A stretch of 64,000 bases of DNA, taken from JAAYFJ01 sp964344295 (lineage in GTDB: Bacteria > Bacillota > Clostridia > Tissierellales > Peptoniphilaceae). The stretch lies in the NCBI GenBank assembly GCA_964344295.1, contig CAYFMR010000002.1:96516-160515 (forward strand), read 5' to 3'. The notes below the pieces were generated by a model, which was given only the letters and a program-made list of their open reading frames with translations, searched no databases and was not told the DNA's origin. Within the stretch, counting starts at the first letter, position 1; each line of letters starts with the position of its first letter. A program made the position numbers and the translations under genes. Below are positions 43,426 to 51,387 of this stretch, one piece after another.

Positions 43426-43588
43426 CCACACTTCTCGTGATGTTCTAGAACTCTTAACAGGAAATTCCTCAGCAGACCTTCTCTTAAAAATTTATGGTGA
43501 ATTGTTGTTCTTTTTCTAAATTAGGGTACATATGAAATGAACGATTTACTTGTGACAAAAGTTCAAATGAGAGGAAAGTGGTGATTGC

Positions 43589-43936
43589 ATGAATGTCACT
43601 GATGTACGTATTCGCTATATTGCAAACCAAAACAAAATGAAGGCCGTAGCTTCTGTGACCTTCGATGATATGTTTGTCGTTCATGACATCAAAGTCATTG
43701 ATGGACAAAACGGGTTATTTATAGCCATGCCCAGCCGTCGTACCAACGATGGTGAGTTTAGAGATATTGCTCACCCGATTAATTCCGAAGCCCGAGCCAT
43801 CTTATCTGATAAGATTTTAGGTGCCTACCATGAAGGCCTTGCCGCTTGGGAAGCTGAACAATCGGAAAGAGCCGCTGAAGCCCCTGCACAGGAAGAAGCT
43901 CCTGTTGAAGCCCCTGCTGATACTTGCAGCCTCTAA
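43589..43936 (+). CDS. spoVG: SpoVG family regulator with an acidic Ala/Pro/Glu tail
   Basis: This small nucleic-acid-binding protein controls septation in spore formers and surface or capsule genes in others. It begins NVTDVRIRYIANQNKMKAVAS. It has the core FDDMFVVHDIKVIDGQNGLFIAMPSRR, of which the second half is the most conserved, and AHPINSEARAILSDKI. Residues 1-88 match the family; a 25-residue tail rich in EAPA follows. Usually it lies upstream of glmU on the same strand. Here it is divergent from murC and separated from glmU by alr and murC. GAGGAAAG precedes the ATG. No sigma-H type promoter could be seen. Confidence 0.95.
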   Translation: MNVTDVRIRYIANQNKMKAVASVTFDDMFVVHDIKVIDGQNGLFIAMPSRRTNDGEFRDIAHPINSEARAILSDKILGAYHEGLAAWEAEQSERAAEAPAQEEAPVEAPADTCSL

Positions 43937-43957
43937 CCTGTCTATCAACCCATCATA

Positions 43958-43990
43958 AAAAACACAATCGGCAAAACCGATTGTGTTTTT
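43958..43990. terminator. Bidirectional terminator between spoVG and the MATE gene
   Basis: A 14-bp stem AAAAACACAATCGG (43958-43971) pairs with 43977-43990 around CAAAA, with U-runs in both directions between convergent genes. Confidence 0.85.
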
Positions 43991-43995
43991 TTAGT

Positions 43996-45354
43996 CTAGT
44001 TGTGAAGTTTAATCCATTGACGACTGCGCACTCGCCGCAAACCGATCAAGCACTTGGTCAGCTCTTCCAGGCTCACCATCAAGACCACCCAGTCAATGCG
44101 TAGCTGCAATATCCCTGCACCGAGAAAGGCCATAGGCACCCCTACTAGCCAAATCGCTGCAATCTCCAAAAACATCGAGTAGCGCGTATCGCCACCGCCC
44201 CGCAAAACCCCCACAATGAGTGTCGAATTGCACGTGCGGATAAAAAAGGCAAATCCCATCACCATGAGCATGCGGATGGCCAAGTGTGCCACGTCAAGCT
44301 TTAAGTGGAATAAAGACACAATCGGCGAGGCCAATAGGATCATCAACCCACCGGTCACCACTCCTGCCAACGTGGACAGAATCAAAAACTTCACCGCATC
44401 ATCATAGGCCCGCTCCGGTTCACCTTCACCTAGTGCCTGCCCCACAATGACCGTACAGGCATTAGCTAAGCCCCTGGCAAAGACAAAGGCAATGTTCACC
44501 ACTGAGCTATACACCTGCACCGCCGCCGTAGACTCCACTCCTAAAAGAGCATAGGCCTTATTGTACATCACTTGTCCGGTAGACCACATAAATTCGTTAA
44601 TCACCACGGGTGCGACAATCGTGAAATAATAACGAATGACATCGCGTTCCAAAGGAAACAGCTCCGACAGCTGCAGCCGTAACACCGATGGGTACTGGTA
44701 GATGACCACGATCAAAAATCCCAACTCCACCAGGCGGGCAATCACCGTGGCCAACGCCGCCCCTTTGACTCCCAAAGCGGGCATACCCAGCTTGCCAAAA
44801 ATAAAGGCATAGTTTAAAATCGTATTCACCACAACGGAAATCAACGTGGCAGTCAAAGGTGTCTTCGCATTGCCAACGGCTCGCATCGATGCCCCTAAAG
44901 TGAAACTGAGTGCCGTAGGGATATAGCTCAGAGCGATCATCCGCAGATAGATGGCTCCCGCTTTGATGACCTCTGCATCTTTAATCAACAGGCGCATCAA
45001 AGCTTCCGGCATCGTCAAGGCCAACACGGTAATCACCAGCCCGACCACAGTGGAAAAGCTCAAAGCCAGCGCCATCGTTTTTCTCACACCGACCTCATCA
45101 CGCCGCCCCCAGTTTTGTGCCATCATGGCCACTGAGCCGGTGTTGATTCCAAAACAAATCAACGCATAAATAAAAAAGACTTGGTTGCCCAACCCTACTG
45201 CTGCCACCTCGACCTCGCCTAAGCGGGCAATCATCAACGTGTCTAGGGCATTAAGCGCCGAAGACAGTAGGTTTTGTAACGCAATGGGCACCGCCAATGT
45301 CCAAACCACCGCGAGAAATCTTCGATCTCTCGCTATTTCTAATAATCGATTCAA
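43996..45354 (-). CDS. MATE family efflux transporter
   Basis: This Na+ or H+ coupled multidrug/toxin exporter of the MATE (DinF/NorM) family has twelve membrane helices in two similar halves over 452 residues. Typical parts are VPIALQNLLSSALNALDTLMIARLGEVEVAAVGLGNQ (seen in blocks), VGNAKTPLTATLISVVVNTILNY, and ACTVIVGQALGEGEPERAY in the second half. It has no operon partners; mntP is divergent 30 bases upstream. Its substrate is unknown. It is a distant relative of the second MATE gene at 49-51 kb, not a recent duplicate. Confidence 0.92.
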   Translation of the reverse strand: MNRLLEIARDRRFLAVVWTLAVPIALQNLLSSALNALDTLMIARLGEVEVAAVGLGNQVFFIYALICFGINTGSVAMMAQNWGRRDEVGVRKTMALALSFSTVVGLVITVLALTMPEALMRLLIKDAEVIKAGAIYLRMIALSYIPTALSFTLGASMRAVGNAKTPLTATLISVVVNTILNYAFIFGKLGMPALGVKGAALATVIARLVELGFLIVVIYQYPSVLRLQLSELFPLERDVIRYYFTIVAPVVINEFMWSTGQVMYNKAYALLGVESTAAVQVYSSVVNIAFVFARGLANACTVIVGQALGEGEPERAYDDAVKFLILSTLAGVVTGGLMILLASPIVSLFHLKLDVAHLAIRMLMVMGFAFFIRTCNSTLIVGVLRGGGDTRYSMFLEIAAIWLVGVPMAFLGAGILQLRIDWVVLMVSLEELTKCLIGLRRVRSRQWIKLHN

Positions 45355-45384
45355 TCTATCACCTCTTACGAAAAGGAGTATACC

Positions 45385-45945
45385 ATGTCCTACTTATCCA
45401 CCTTAACTATCGCTTTTTCTTTGGCAATGGATGCCTTTGCGGTGGCCATGGGAAAAGGCTTAGCCATGAAACGGCTCAACACAAAAAAAGCCCTCATCAT
45501 CGGCTTGTACTTTGGCTTTTTCCAAGCCCTCATGCCCATCATCGGCTACTTTACAGGGCAAAGCTTTTACCATATCATCAGCGCCTATGACCACTGGATC
45601 GTCTTTATCCTCTTGGGTCTGATTGGTGCCAACATGATCAAAGAAGGCTTTGAAGGCGAAGATACCATGGACGACAGCACCGACTTTAAAACCATGCTCC
45701 TCTTGGCCATCGCCACCAGCATTGATGCCTTAGCTGCCGGGATCAGCTTCACCTTTATGGCCATATCCATTTGGCCTACCATTCTTACCATTGGCATCCT
45801 TACCGCCTTACTTTCCGTCCTAGGCGTTGCCATCGGTCACGTTTCAGGAAACCATCTCTCTCGCTATGCCCAATTTCTCGGCGGTGCCATTCTCATCTGC
45901 ATGGGAACCCATACCCTCTTAACCCACTTAGGCATCCTGGGTTAA
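45385..45945 (+). CDS. mntP: Manganese efflux pump MntP
   Basis: This small membrane exporter protects against excess Mn(II). Six helices lie over 186 residues in two DUF204 repeats. Both repeats carry the conserved acidic helix, LAMDAFAVAMGKG near residue 15 and ATSIDALAAGISF near residue 115. AAAGGAG lies before the ATG. The space to the divergent MATE gene is only 30 bases, so no Mn-sensing yybP-ykoY riboswitch is present, unlike in many mntP genes. A terminator follows. Confidence 0.94.
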   Translation: MSYLSTLTIAFSLAMDAFAVAMGKGLAMKRLNTKKALIIGLYFGFFQALMPIIGYFTGQSFYHIISAYDHWIVFILLGLIGANMIKEGFEGEDTMDDSTDFKTMLLLAIATSIDALAAGISFTFMAISIWPTILTIGILTALLSVLGVAIGHVSGNHLSRYAQFLGGAILICMGTHTLLTHLGILG

Positions 45946-45973
45946 CTCCTGTGTTCTACTCTACATCCATACG

Positions 45974-46002
45974 AAAACCCTCGGTCATCAGCCGAGGGCT
46001 TT
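45974..46002. terminator. Terminator after mntP
   Basis: CCCTCGG (45978-45984) pairs with 45992-45998 and is followed by CTTTT; a matching A-run on the left lets it serve the convergent phosphopantetheinyl transferase gene too. Confidence 0.75.
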
Positions 46003-46037
46003 TATTTGCTTTGCGACTTTGCAGATTCCTAGTTGCA

Positions 46038-46703
46038 TTAAATTTTTCCTGCAAAAGCCATCAAACGATCCTGCCATTCCTCTACCACCACTTGCCATTC
46101 ATTTTGCTCTTTAAAATGGCAGAGAAAACAGCCATCTTCGATTTTCAAGTCATATAGGGGAAAATCCTGCTGGTGGGCCATCCAACCCTTGCCTGTGCCC
46201 TTAGCCAACGCTTCTTTCGCCACCCAAATCGCCGTGGCACCCCAGACGCGTTCCATGGACTCCGGCTCGCCTAAGCTGTCGAGAAAATGGCGTTCCAAAG
46301 GCGTTAATATCGGCTCCAAGGGCCGTTCAAATCGCGGGTCAATGGTTTCCAAATCCACACCAATGCTCACGGCGCCGGGAGCCACCGCCACCATGGTCAT
46401 CGCTGCGTGGTGTGTGATGGAAAAAGAGACATCCGGATTCTTTCCGCCGCCCCAAAACGGTCGACCTTGCATATCCATGTTAATCGGTGTTCCCACCACT
46501 TCGTCAAACCCCGCTTTTCGCAATGCCTCTTGTACACCCCAACGTCCCTGACAATAGCGACGACGGCGACGCGGGTGATGGCGTTCACCCACCAAGGCCA
46601 ATTCCTCTGGCAACAGCGCTTCCGGCGCCACCTCTCCTTCAATGATGAGATATGTCACTTCGTGCCCATGCCAGGGTTGCTTCCCCTCTTTCATAATTTC
46701 CAT
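46038..46703 (-). CDS. 4'-phosphopantetheinyl transferase (Sfp type)
   Basis: This enzyme activates carrier proteins by attaching the phosphopantetheine arm of CoA. The Sfp-type core motifs are present: SFSITHHAAM, the metal-binding GVDLETIDPRF, and the catalytic WVAKEALAKGTGKG. Length is 221, within the Sfp class. No polyketide, peptide synthetase or acyl carrier protein gene lies in the window, so the client is unknown. In genomes lacking AcpS such enzymes serve fatty acid synthesis; whether acpS exists elsewhere cannot be seen. Confidence 0.92.
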   Translation of the reverse strand: MEIMKEGKQPWHGHEVTYLIIEGEVAPEALLPEELALVGERHHPRRRRRYCQGRWGVQEALRKAGFDEVVGTPINMDMQGRPFWGGGKNPDVSFSITHHAAMTMVAVAPGAVSIGVDLETIDPRFERPLEPILTPLERHFLDSLGEPESMERVWGATAIWVAKEALAKGTGKGWMAHQQDFPLYDLKIEDGCFLCHFKEQNEWQVVVEEWQDRLMAFAGKI

Positions 46704-46761
46704 AAGGCTTAAACCTCCCCTTTAGTCTCTGTGATACAGTTTGCGCACCAATGACGGCGGC

Positions 46762-47013
46762 TCAGGCCAACGCCTGGATTACCAACATCACTACAACTCC
46801 GGGAATCCCCAAAAAACCTGCCACCCATGCCGTCAGCCACGTAATCGGTATTTGTACCCCAATCGCAGACCCCAGCATATTCACCAGCCATAACAACATG
46901 GCACCTAAAGCGGCATTCATCAAAAGCTTTCCCAAAAGGCGCAATGATACTCCTAATAATAACACGAGAATGACCAAGGTGATCATTCCCACCAAAACTC
47001 CCAATACTGGCAT
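46762..47013 (-). CDS. bofA: BofA-like membrane protein (pro-sigma-K processing inhibitor family)
   Basis: This small membrane protein of 83 residues has two to three hydrophobic helices. It carries the family pattern in its second half, LGSAIGVQIPITWLTAWVAG followed by FLGIPGVVVML. In Bacillus BofA holds the sigma-K protease SpoIVFB inactive in the outer forespore membrane. AAGGAGGATT immediately precedes the ATG, which makes this frame the real gene rather than the longer overlapping frames. It lies 8 bases after a six-helix membrane protein. Sporulation partners are not in the window, so its role here may differ. Confidence 0.85.
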   Translation of the reverse strand: MPVLGVLVGMITLVILVLLLGVSLRLLGKLLMNAALGAMLLWLVNMLGSAIGVQIPITWLTAWVAGFLGIPGVVVMLVIQALA

Positions 47014-47021
47014 AATCCTCC

Positions 47022-47702
47022 TTAAAAGCGACTGAGCAAATTGTCATGGCGCACCTGAAGAAAGGGGATTACCAATAGCGCCACAAAGGCCAATGTGCGC
47101 ACAATTTGCCAAAAATTAAAATTCACGATGGATCCGCCCCAAAACGTATTAATCAAGCTCGTCACCAAAATGATGATGATCGCCAAGCTCATGTGCATAT
47201 AAATCGTCTGGTTCGACCGCGTGCCCTCGCCATAAAAAATCATAGCCAAAAATACATACAGTACCATCAAGGGCAGTAAACGCAAAAAACCCATTCCTTT
47301 GACGGGAAATAGCGCGTCCCATTGATTGGCACGAAATAGACTAATCAATATGCCCAACAAGGCCATACCGTACATCAGACGATCCAACGACTTATTTCTG
47401 CGCCGTCTCGTCGCCTCTCGAATCATCTCATATAGTAAAATACCGATGATATGCAGACTCATCCACATCAATTGGCGGCCACGGCCAATCACCGTCAAGT
47501 GTTCCACGATGCCGTTGGTCATCAACGCAAAGATCCGCGTCAACATCTCTGCTCCCGGACCTAAGGCTAAAAAAATGCCGGTCAGCCCCATAATACGATA
47601 ATGTGCCCAGCCATTATGATGATTTAAAATATAATAGGACATGCCAATCATCGCCGCCAGGTAGATGATAAATCCTATGGTTTCTACAACTTTCTGCGCC
47701 AT
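47022..47702 (-). CDS. Polytopic membrane protein of unknown function
   Basis: No family was recognised. The protein has 226 residues with about seven hydrophobic helices. A basic cytoplasmic loop, MIREATRRRRNKSLDRL, lies near residue 115, and a short C-terminus ends VRHDNLLSRF. There is no signal peptide or conserved catalytic motif. It is followed after 8 bases by the bofA-like gene, so the two are probably co-transcribed, and it is divergent from tRNA-Val. The functional link to BofA is only suggested by this arrangement. Confidence 0.75.
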   Translation of the reverse strand: MAQKVVETIGFIIYLAAMIGMSYYILNHHNGWAHYRIMGLTGIFLALGPGAEMLTRIFALMTNGIVEHLTVIGRGRQLMWMSLHIIGILLYEMIREATRRRRNKSLDRLMYGMALLGILISLFRANQWDALFPVKGMGFLRLLPLMVLYVFLAMIFYGEGTRSNQTIYMHMSLAIIIILVTSLINTFWGGSIVNFNFWQIVRTLAFVALLVIPFLQVRHDNLLSRF

Positions 47703-47738
47703 CCTGTCTCCTTATTTCAAAAGCCTAATGAATTATGC

Positions 47739-47767
47739 TTGTTCTTTCCGACAAACTGTGATATGAT
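47739..47767 (+). promoter_or_regulatory. Candidate promoter of tRNA-Val
   Basis: TTGTTC (47739-47744), a 17-base spacer and TATGAT (47762-47767) lie 11 bases before the mature tRNA. The -35 hexamer matches only partly. Confidence 0.55.
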
Positions 47768-47778
47768 ACAACCTGCTT

Positions 47779-47855
47779 GGGCGGTTAGCTCAGTTGGTTA
47801 GAGTGCCACGTTGACATCGTGGAGGTCGTTGGTTCGACTCCAATACCGCCCACCA
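47779..47855 (+). tRNA. tRNA-Val (anticodon GAC)
   Basis: The 77-nt cloverleaf has acceptor GGGCGGT pairing with ACCGCCC, discriminator A and an encoded CCA. The D arm is AGCTCAGTTGGTTAGAGT. The anticodon stem CCACG/CGTGG holds the loop TTGACAT (anticodon GAC at 47813-47815), and the T arm is GTTGG-TTCGACT-CCAAT. It stands alone with its own promoter and terminator. Confidence 0.96.
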
Positions 47856-47873
47856 AGTTTATTATAACATATG

Positions 47874-47905
47874 AAAACCCCGAGGACACAAACTCGGGGT
47901 TTTTA
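47874..47905. terminator. Bidirectional terminator between tRNA-Val and the M18 peptidase
   Basis: An 11-bp stem AAAACCCCGAG (47874-47884) pairs with 47893-47903; U-runs exist in both directions between the convergent tRNA-Val and the peptidase gene. Confidence 0.85.
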
Positions 47906-47925
47906 ATTTTTTGTTCCTGCAGGGC

Positions 47926-49329
47926 TTAGCGAATGCCTTCTCGTCTTGTGGTGAAGAACACACGATAAGCTTCCTTCGCCATATAGGCATCAGCCTTGCT
48001 CACCAACTCATAAGGAGCGTGCATGGACAAAGTGGGCACGCCACAGTCCACGACCTCGGCACCATACTCAGCGATCATGCCTGCAATGGTGCCACCACCG
48101 CCTTGGTCCACAGCTCCCATCTCACCGGTTTGCCAAATGACATCTCCCTCGGCAAAAATAGTTCGCACCTCTTGTAAAAACTCCGCATTAGCATCGTTAC
48201 AACCGCTCTTTCCACGGGCTCCGGTGTACTTATTAATGGCCACGCCGCAACCAGCTATGCAGGCGTTTAATTTTTCCGTGACTTCAGGGAAATTAGGCTC
48301 ATAGCTCACGGACACGTCGGCACTTAAAATCTGAGAACGACGTAAAGCCCGGCGCATACCCAGCTCTACCGCTCCACCTTCCAAGGCCACCATCTCGGCT
48401 ACCAAGTTCTCAAAGAATCGGCTGGTCGCCCCGGCATTACCCACTGAACCAATCTCTTCCTTGTCTAAAAATAATGCTACTGCCGTACGTCGTGGCACGT
48501 CCTTGACACCTAAAATTGCCTCGTAAGTGGCATAAGCACACACGCGGTCATCGTGGCCATAACCCATCAGCATCGCTTCGTCAAAGCCCACGGAACGAGC
48601 TTTGCCCGCCGGGACGACTTCGATTTCCGCCACGGCAAAATCTTCTTCCACTAATCCATAACGATCATGTAAATAGGACAAAATCGCCTTCTTTATGGGA
48701 TCCTTATCGCCCTTTTGAGCCCCAAAATCACTATGGCCCAAAACGATATTCAACTGTTCGCCGGTAATACCTTCAGCTAGCTTTTTCTGCATCTGGTCCG
48801 CACTTAAGTGAATCAATAAATCATTGATAAAAAATACGGGTTCATCAGCCTCCTCGCCGATGGAAAGCTCAATCTTTTCACCGGACTGGGTGTAAATGAC
48901 ACCATGCAATGCCAGTGGAATCGTCGTCCACTGGTATTTTTTTACGCCACCATAATAGTGAGTCTTTGCCAATAACATGGCTCCGTCTTCATAAAAGGGA
49001 CGCTGTTTTAAATCCAAACGGGGGCTGTCAATATGTGCACCGACAATGTGCATCCCCTCGTCTAACGATTCTTCACCCACTACCACCATGGCAAAAGCCT
49101 TGCCCTTTTGGTTAAAATACACGCGATCCCCCGGCTTTAGGCTCTCAAACGCATCCAAAGGCTTAAACCCTTCTCGTGCCGCATGTTCCTCCAGCCATTT
49201 CACGGCTAGGCGCTCCGTCTTAGAGGCATCTAAAAACTCTTTATAGCGCTCACTATAGGCCATAATCTCCATTTTTCTCACTTCGTCGATTTGGCTCCAA
49301 ACGCTTTTCTTTTCATAGGCGTATGTCAT
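47926..49329 (-). CDS. M18 family aminopeptidase
   Basis: This zinc aminopeptidase of the M18 (aminopeptidase I) family releases N-terminal amino acids from cytoplasmic peptides. Metal and catalytic parts are GAHIDSPRLDL, the acidic LDKEEIGSVGNAGA, EMGAVDQGGGGT and the closing His in VPTLSMHAPYELVSKAD. Length is 467 from the ATG at 49329, which follows AAAGGAGG; a further upstream start lies across that site and is rejected. It is monocistronic. It would support amino-acid fermentation. Confidence 0.93.
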   Translation of the reverse strand: MTYAYEKKSVWSQIDEVRKMEIMAYSERYKEFLDASKTERLAVKWLEEHAAREGFKPLDAFESLKPGDRVYFNQKGKAFAMVVVGEESLDEGMHIVGAHIDSPRLDLKQRPFYEDGAMLLAKTHYYGGVKKYQWTTIPLALHGVIYTQSGEKIELSIGEEADEPVFFINDLLIHLSADQMQKKLAEGITGEQLNIVLGHSDFGAQKGDKDPIKKAILSYLHDRYGLVEEDFAVAEIEVVPAGKARSVGFDEAMLMGYGHDDRVCAYATYEAILGVKDVPRRTAVALFLDKEEIGSVGNAGATSRFFENLVAEMVALEGGAVELGMRRALRRSQILSADVSVSYEPNFPEVTEKLNACIAGCGVAINKYTGARGKSGCNDANAEFLQEVRTIFAEGDVIWQTGEMGAVDQGGGGTIAGMIAEYGAEVVDCGVPTLSMHAPYELVSKADAYMAKEAYRVFFTTRREGIR

Positions 49330-49405
49330 CAACTCTCCTCCTTTATTTCCACCCACAGTGTAACACAAACGTCACTGAAAAAAAAGACTCCCTTAGCACT
49401 GCCGG

Positions 49406-50746
49406 CTAAACCTCCGGTCGCAACTGGGCCGTTGCTTTTCGGTTAAGCACAAACGTCACCGGCATCATCAAGCTCTCAGTTATGACAAAGCTGATCCACA
49501 CCCCTGTCACACCCCAGAGCTTAAAGGCTCCATAAGCCACCGGCATAAATAAAATCACCTGACGAAACGCGTGGATCCACAAACTCCAACTGCTCTTTTT
49601 CACCGCTTGGAAAAACGTACCCATCATCAAATGATACACCATAAATCCATAACTCAACGAAATCCAGCGAAACGCTTCGCGCCCCATCTGTACCATGGTA
49701 GCATCGCCTTTAAAGAGATACAAAATCTCATCGGGCCAAATCCATAGCGCCACAAAAAGTACCGCCATAATGACCAGCCCGAAGCGGATTGCAAAATCTC
49801 GGGTCTTCTTTAAACGCTCCAGTCGTTGACCTCCGTAATCGTAACTCATCAAGGGCAGCGTCCCTTGGATGATCCCATTCACCGTCATCAACCCCAGACC
49901 CTGGATGCGATAATAAATCCCATACACCGCCACCGCCGTCACTGACACGGGAAGCAACAACCCATTAATAAACGACAACATCATCACGGGGAAAATATTT
50001 AAGGCAAAACTGGGCAGCCCTGTCACAAACATGGGCTTAGCCACCTTCCAATCAAAGCCGAACTCCCTGGCTTTCGGTCGCAACTGCGTATCCATGAAAA
50101 GCAAAAATGCAATCGCCATCCACGTCGACAACTGCTGGCCAATGAGCGTAGCCAAAGCCGCTCCCTTGACCCCCATCGCCGGGATCTTGCCCCAGCCGAA
50201 AATCAAAATCGGGTCCAAAATAATATTCGCCACTGCCCCCACCATTTGCATCACCATGGGCAACAGCATATTTCCCTTACCCTGGAAAATCTTTTGGATA
50301 TTGATGTGGACCATCGTGCCAAAAGCGAAATATCCCAGAATCACGAAATATTCCATGCCATAAGCCGCCACATCCGCCGGTGCCCCGATAAAAGAAAGGT
50401 ACGCCCGGGTAATGGGCTTCGCTAGCACCGCCCACAACACGCTAAACAACACTGACCACGAAAGCGACACCCCGGCCACCTTCCTCGCCGACTCCTTATC
50501 GCCATGACCCAAGGCGTTAGCGATGAGCACGTTGGCTCCTACCCCTACGAAAATAGCCATCGCCGTCATCAGCGTCTGCAACGGAAAAATCGTCGTCACG
50601 CCGACCAGAGGCACCTCGCCCAGCCGTGCCACGAAAATACTGTCCACTACAAAATACAAAAATTGCAGAAACATCGATGCCATCGGCGGCAACGACATAT
50701 AAATCACCGCTTTACGTACAGAAGACTGCTCCATTGGATTTTGCAT
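49406..50746 (-). CDS. MATE family efflux transporter (second copy)
   Basis: This is another twelve-helix MATE exporter, with 446 residues from the chosen ATG. Features are MEQSSVRKAVIYMSLPPMAS, FVVDSIFVARLGEVPLVGV, ANVLIANALGHGDKESARK, and LPLMSYDYGGQRLERLKK in the second half. It is closer to the MepA/NorM-like branch than the copy at 44-45 kb. Two adjacent ATG codons follow GGAGGT; the second (50746) gives the better spacing. A TATACT lies 43 bases upstream of that ATG. The substrate is unknown. Confidence 0.92.
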   Translation of the reverse strand: MQNPMEQSSVRKAVIYMSLPPMASMFLQFLYFVVDSIFVARLGEVPLVGVTTIFPLQTLMTAMAIFVGVGANVLIANALGHGDKESARKVAGVSLSWSVLFSVLWAVLAKPITRAYLSFIGAPADVAAYGMEYFVILGYFAFGTMVHINIQKIFQGKGNMLLPMVMQMVGAVANIILDPILIFGWGKIPAMGVKGAALATLIGQQLSTWMAIAFLLFMDTQLRPKAREFGFDWKVAKPMFVTGLPSFALNIFPVMMLSFINGLLLPVSVTAVAVYGIYYRIQGLGLMTVNGIIQGTLPLMSYDYGGQRLERLKKTRDFAIRFGLVIMAVLFVALWIWPDEILYLFKGDATMVQMGREAFRWISLSYGFMVYHLMMGTFFQAVKKSSWSLWIHAFRQVILFMPVAYGAFKLWGVTGVWISFVITESLMMPVTFVLNRKATAQLRPEV

Positions 50747-50788
50747 CATTACACCTCCTCGCACCTCATGCTACACCTCGTTATCTCC

Positions 50789-50817
50789 AGTATACCCCAA
50801 AACCGCTCCCACCCAAA
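50789..50817 (-). promoter_or_regulatory. Candidate promoter of the second MATE gene
   Basis: On the minus strand TATACT (50789-50794) lies 43 bases before the ATG. The -35 position at 17 bases reads TTTGGG, a poor match. Confidence 0.4.
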
Positions 50818-50967
50818 GGAAAAGTCCTTCAACGAGGAAAAGTCTCCTATCGCTTCCGTAGTCCTCGTCTTTTACACCAAAGCTTACCTCGGCTTTACGC
50901 CCCGCTACCTCCACTCGCCCCCTACCTAATCAAGGAGCACTATCCATCGAGCTTTGTTCCTATTCCT

Positions 50968-51384
50968 TTACTTCACCTTCACCACATCACCAGCCTTCAT
51001 CATCTGCTCTAAATCGACAAAATGCAGCAAGCCCGCGCCTGCTGCATGTGTTGTATGCTTATCAACCTTTTTAATGTAAGCCAATGACCCTGCCTCTTTA
51101 CGATCACCCCGCCAACGTGCGCATCACCCAATCCACATCCTTATTTTCCAACTCCTGGGTATCACGATGCACATCAAGCGATCTCTGATGGCAATGACGT
51201 TTCTGTTTTCTGCGTCACGTGCACAGGAAACTCCTTCAAAAGAGCTTCAACCTCTTTCTCCGACATCCTGGTACACATTCTTAGCACATATTGCTTTTCA
51301 ACCTTCAATATTCTCGAGTGTAGCGATTGGAGGCGCAGTGGTGGTGACGTGCTGCTCACCGCCTCGTTGACGGAAGCCTCTCAT
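50968..51384 (-). pseudogene. Unrecognised protein gene broken by three apparent one-base insertions, downstream of the MagIII-like gene
   Basis: No single frame is open, but four consecutive frame segments read as protein and join smoothly. The first starts at an ATG (51384) three bases after the nth-like stop codon and reads MRGFRQRGGEQHV and TTTAPPIATLENIE. The second holds EKQYVLRMCTRMSEKEVEA and LLKEFPVHVTQKTE. The third holds LDVHRDTQELENKDVDWVMR. The last holds DRKEAGSLAYIKKVDKHTTH and ends GLLHFVDLEQMMKAGDVVKVK-like with a stop at 50968. The three changes fall at doublets or runs (GG near 51303, CC near 51192, GGGG near 51108) and all add one base. The restored product is about 138 residues, soluble and of unknown family. 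It is either decayed or misread by sequencing. Confidence 0.55.
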
Positions 51385-51387
51385 GGG

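Noticed and set aside
43445..43520. Sigma-H promoter for spoVG (CAGGAAATT as a -35)
   Set aside because: No GAAT-type -10 element at the required distance.
45355..45384. yybP-ykoY manganese riboswitch before mntP
   Set aside because: Only 30 bases separate mntP from the divergent gene, far too short.
46709..47047. Longer minus-strand ORF overlapping bofA
   Set aside because: The bofA frame has a perfect ribosome binding site and family match; this frame has neither.
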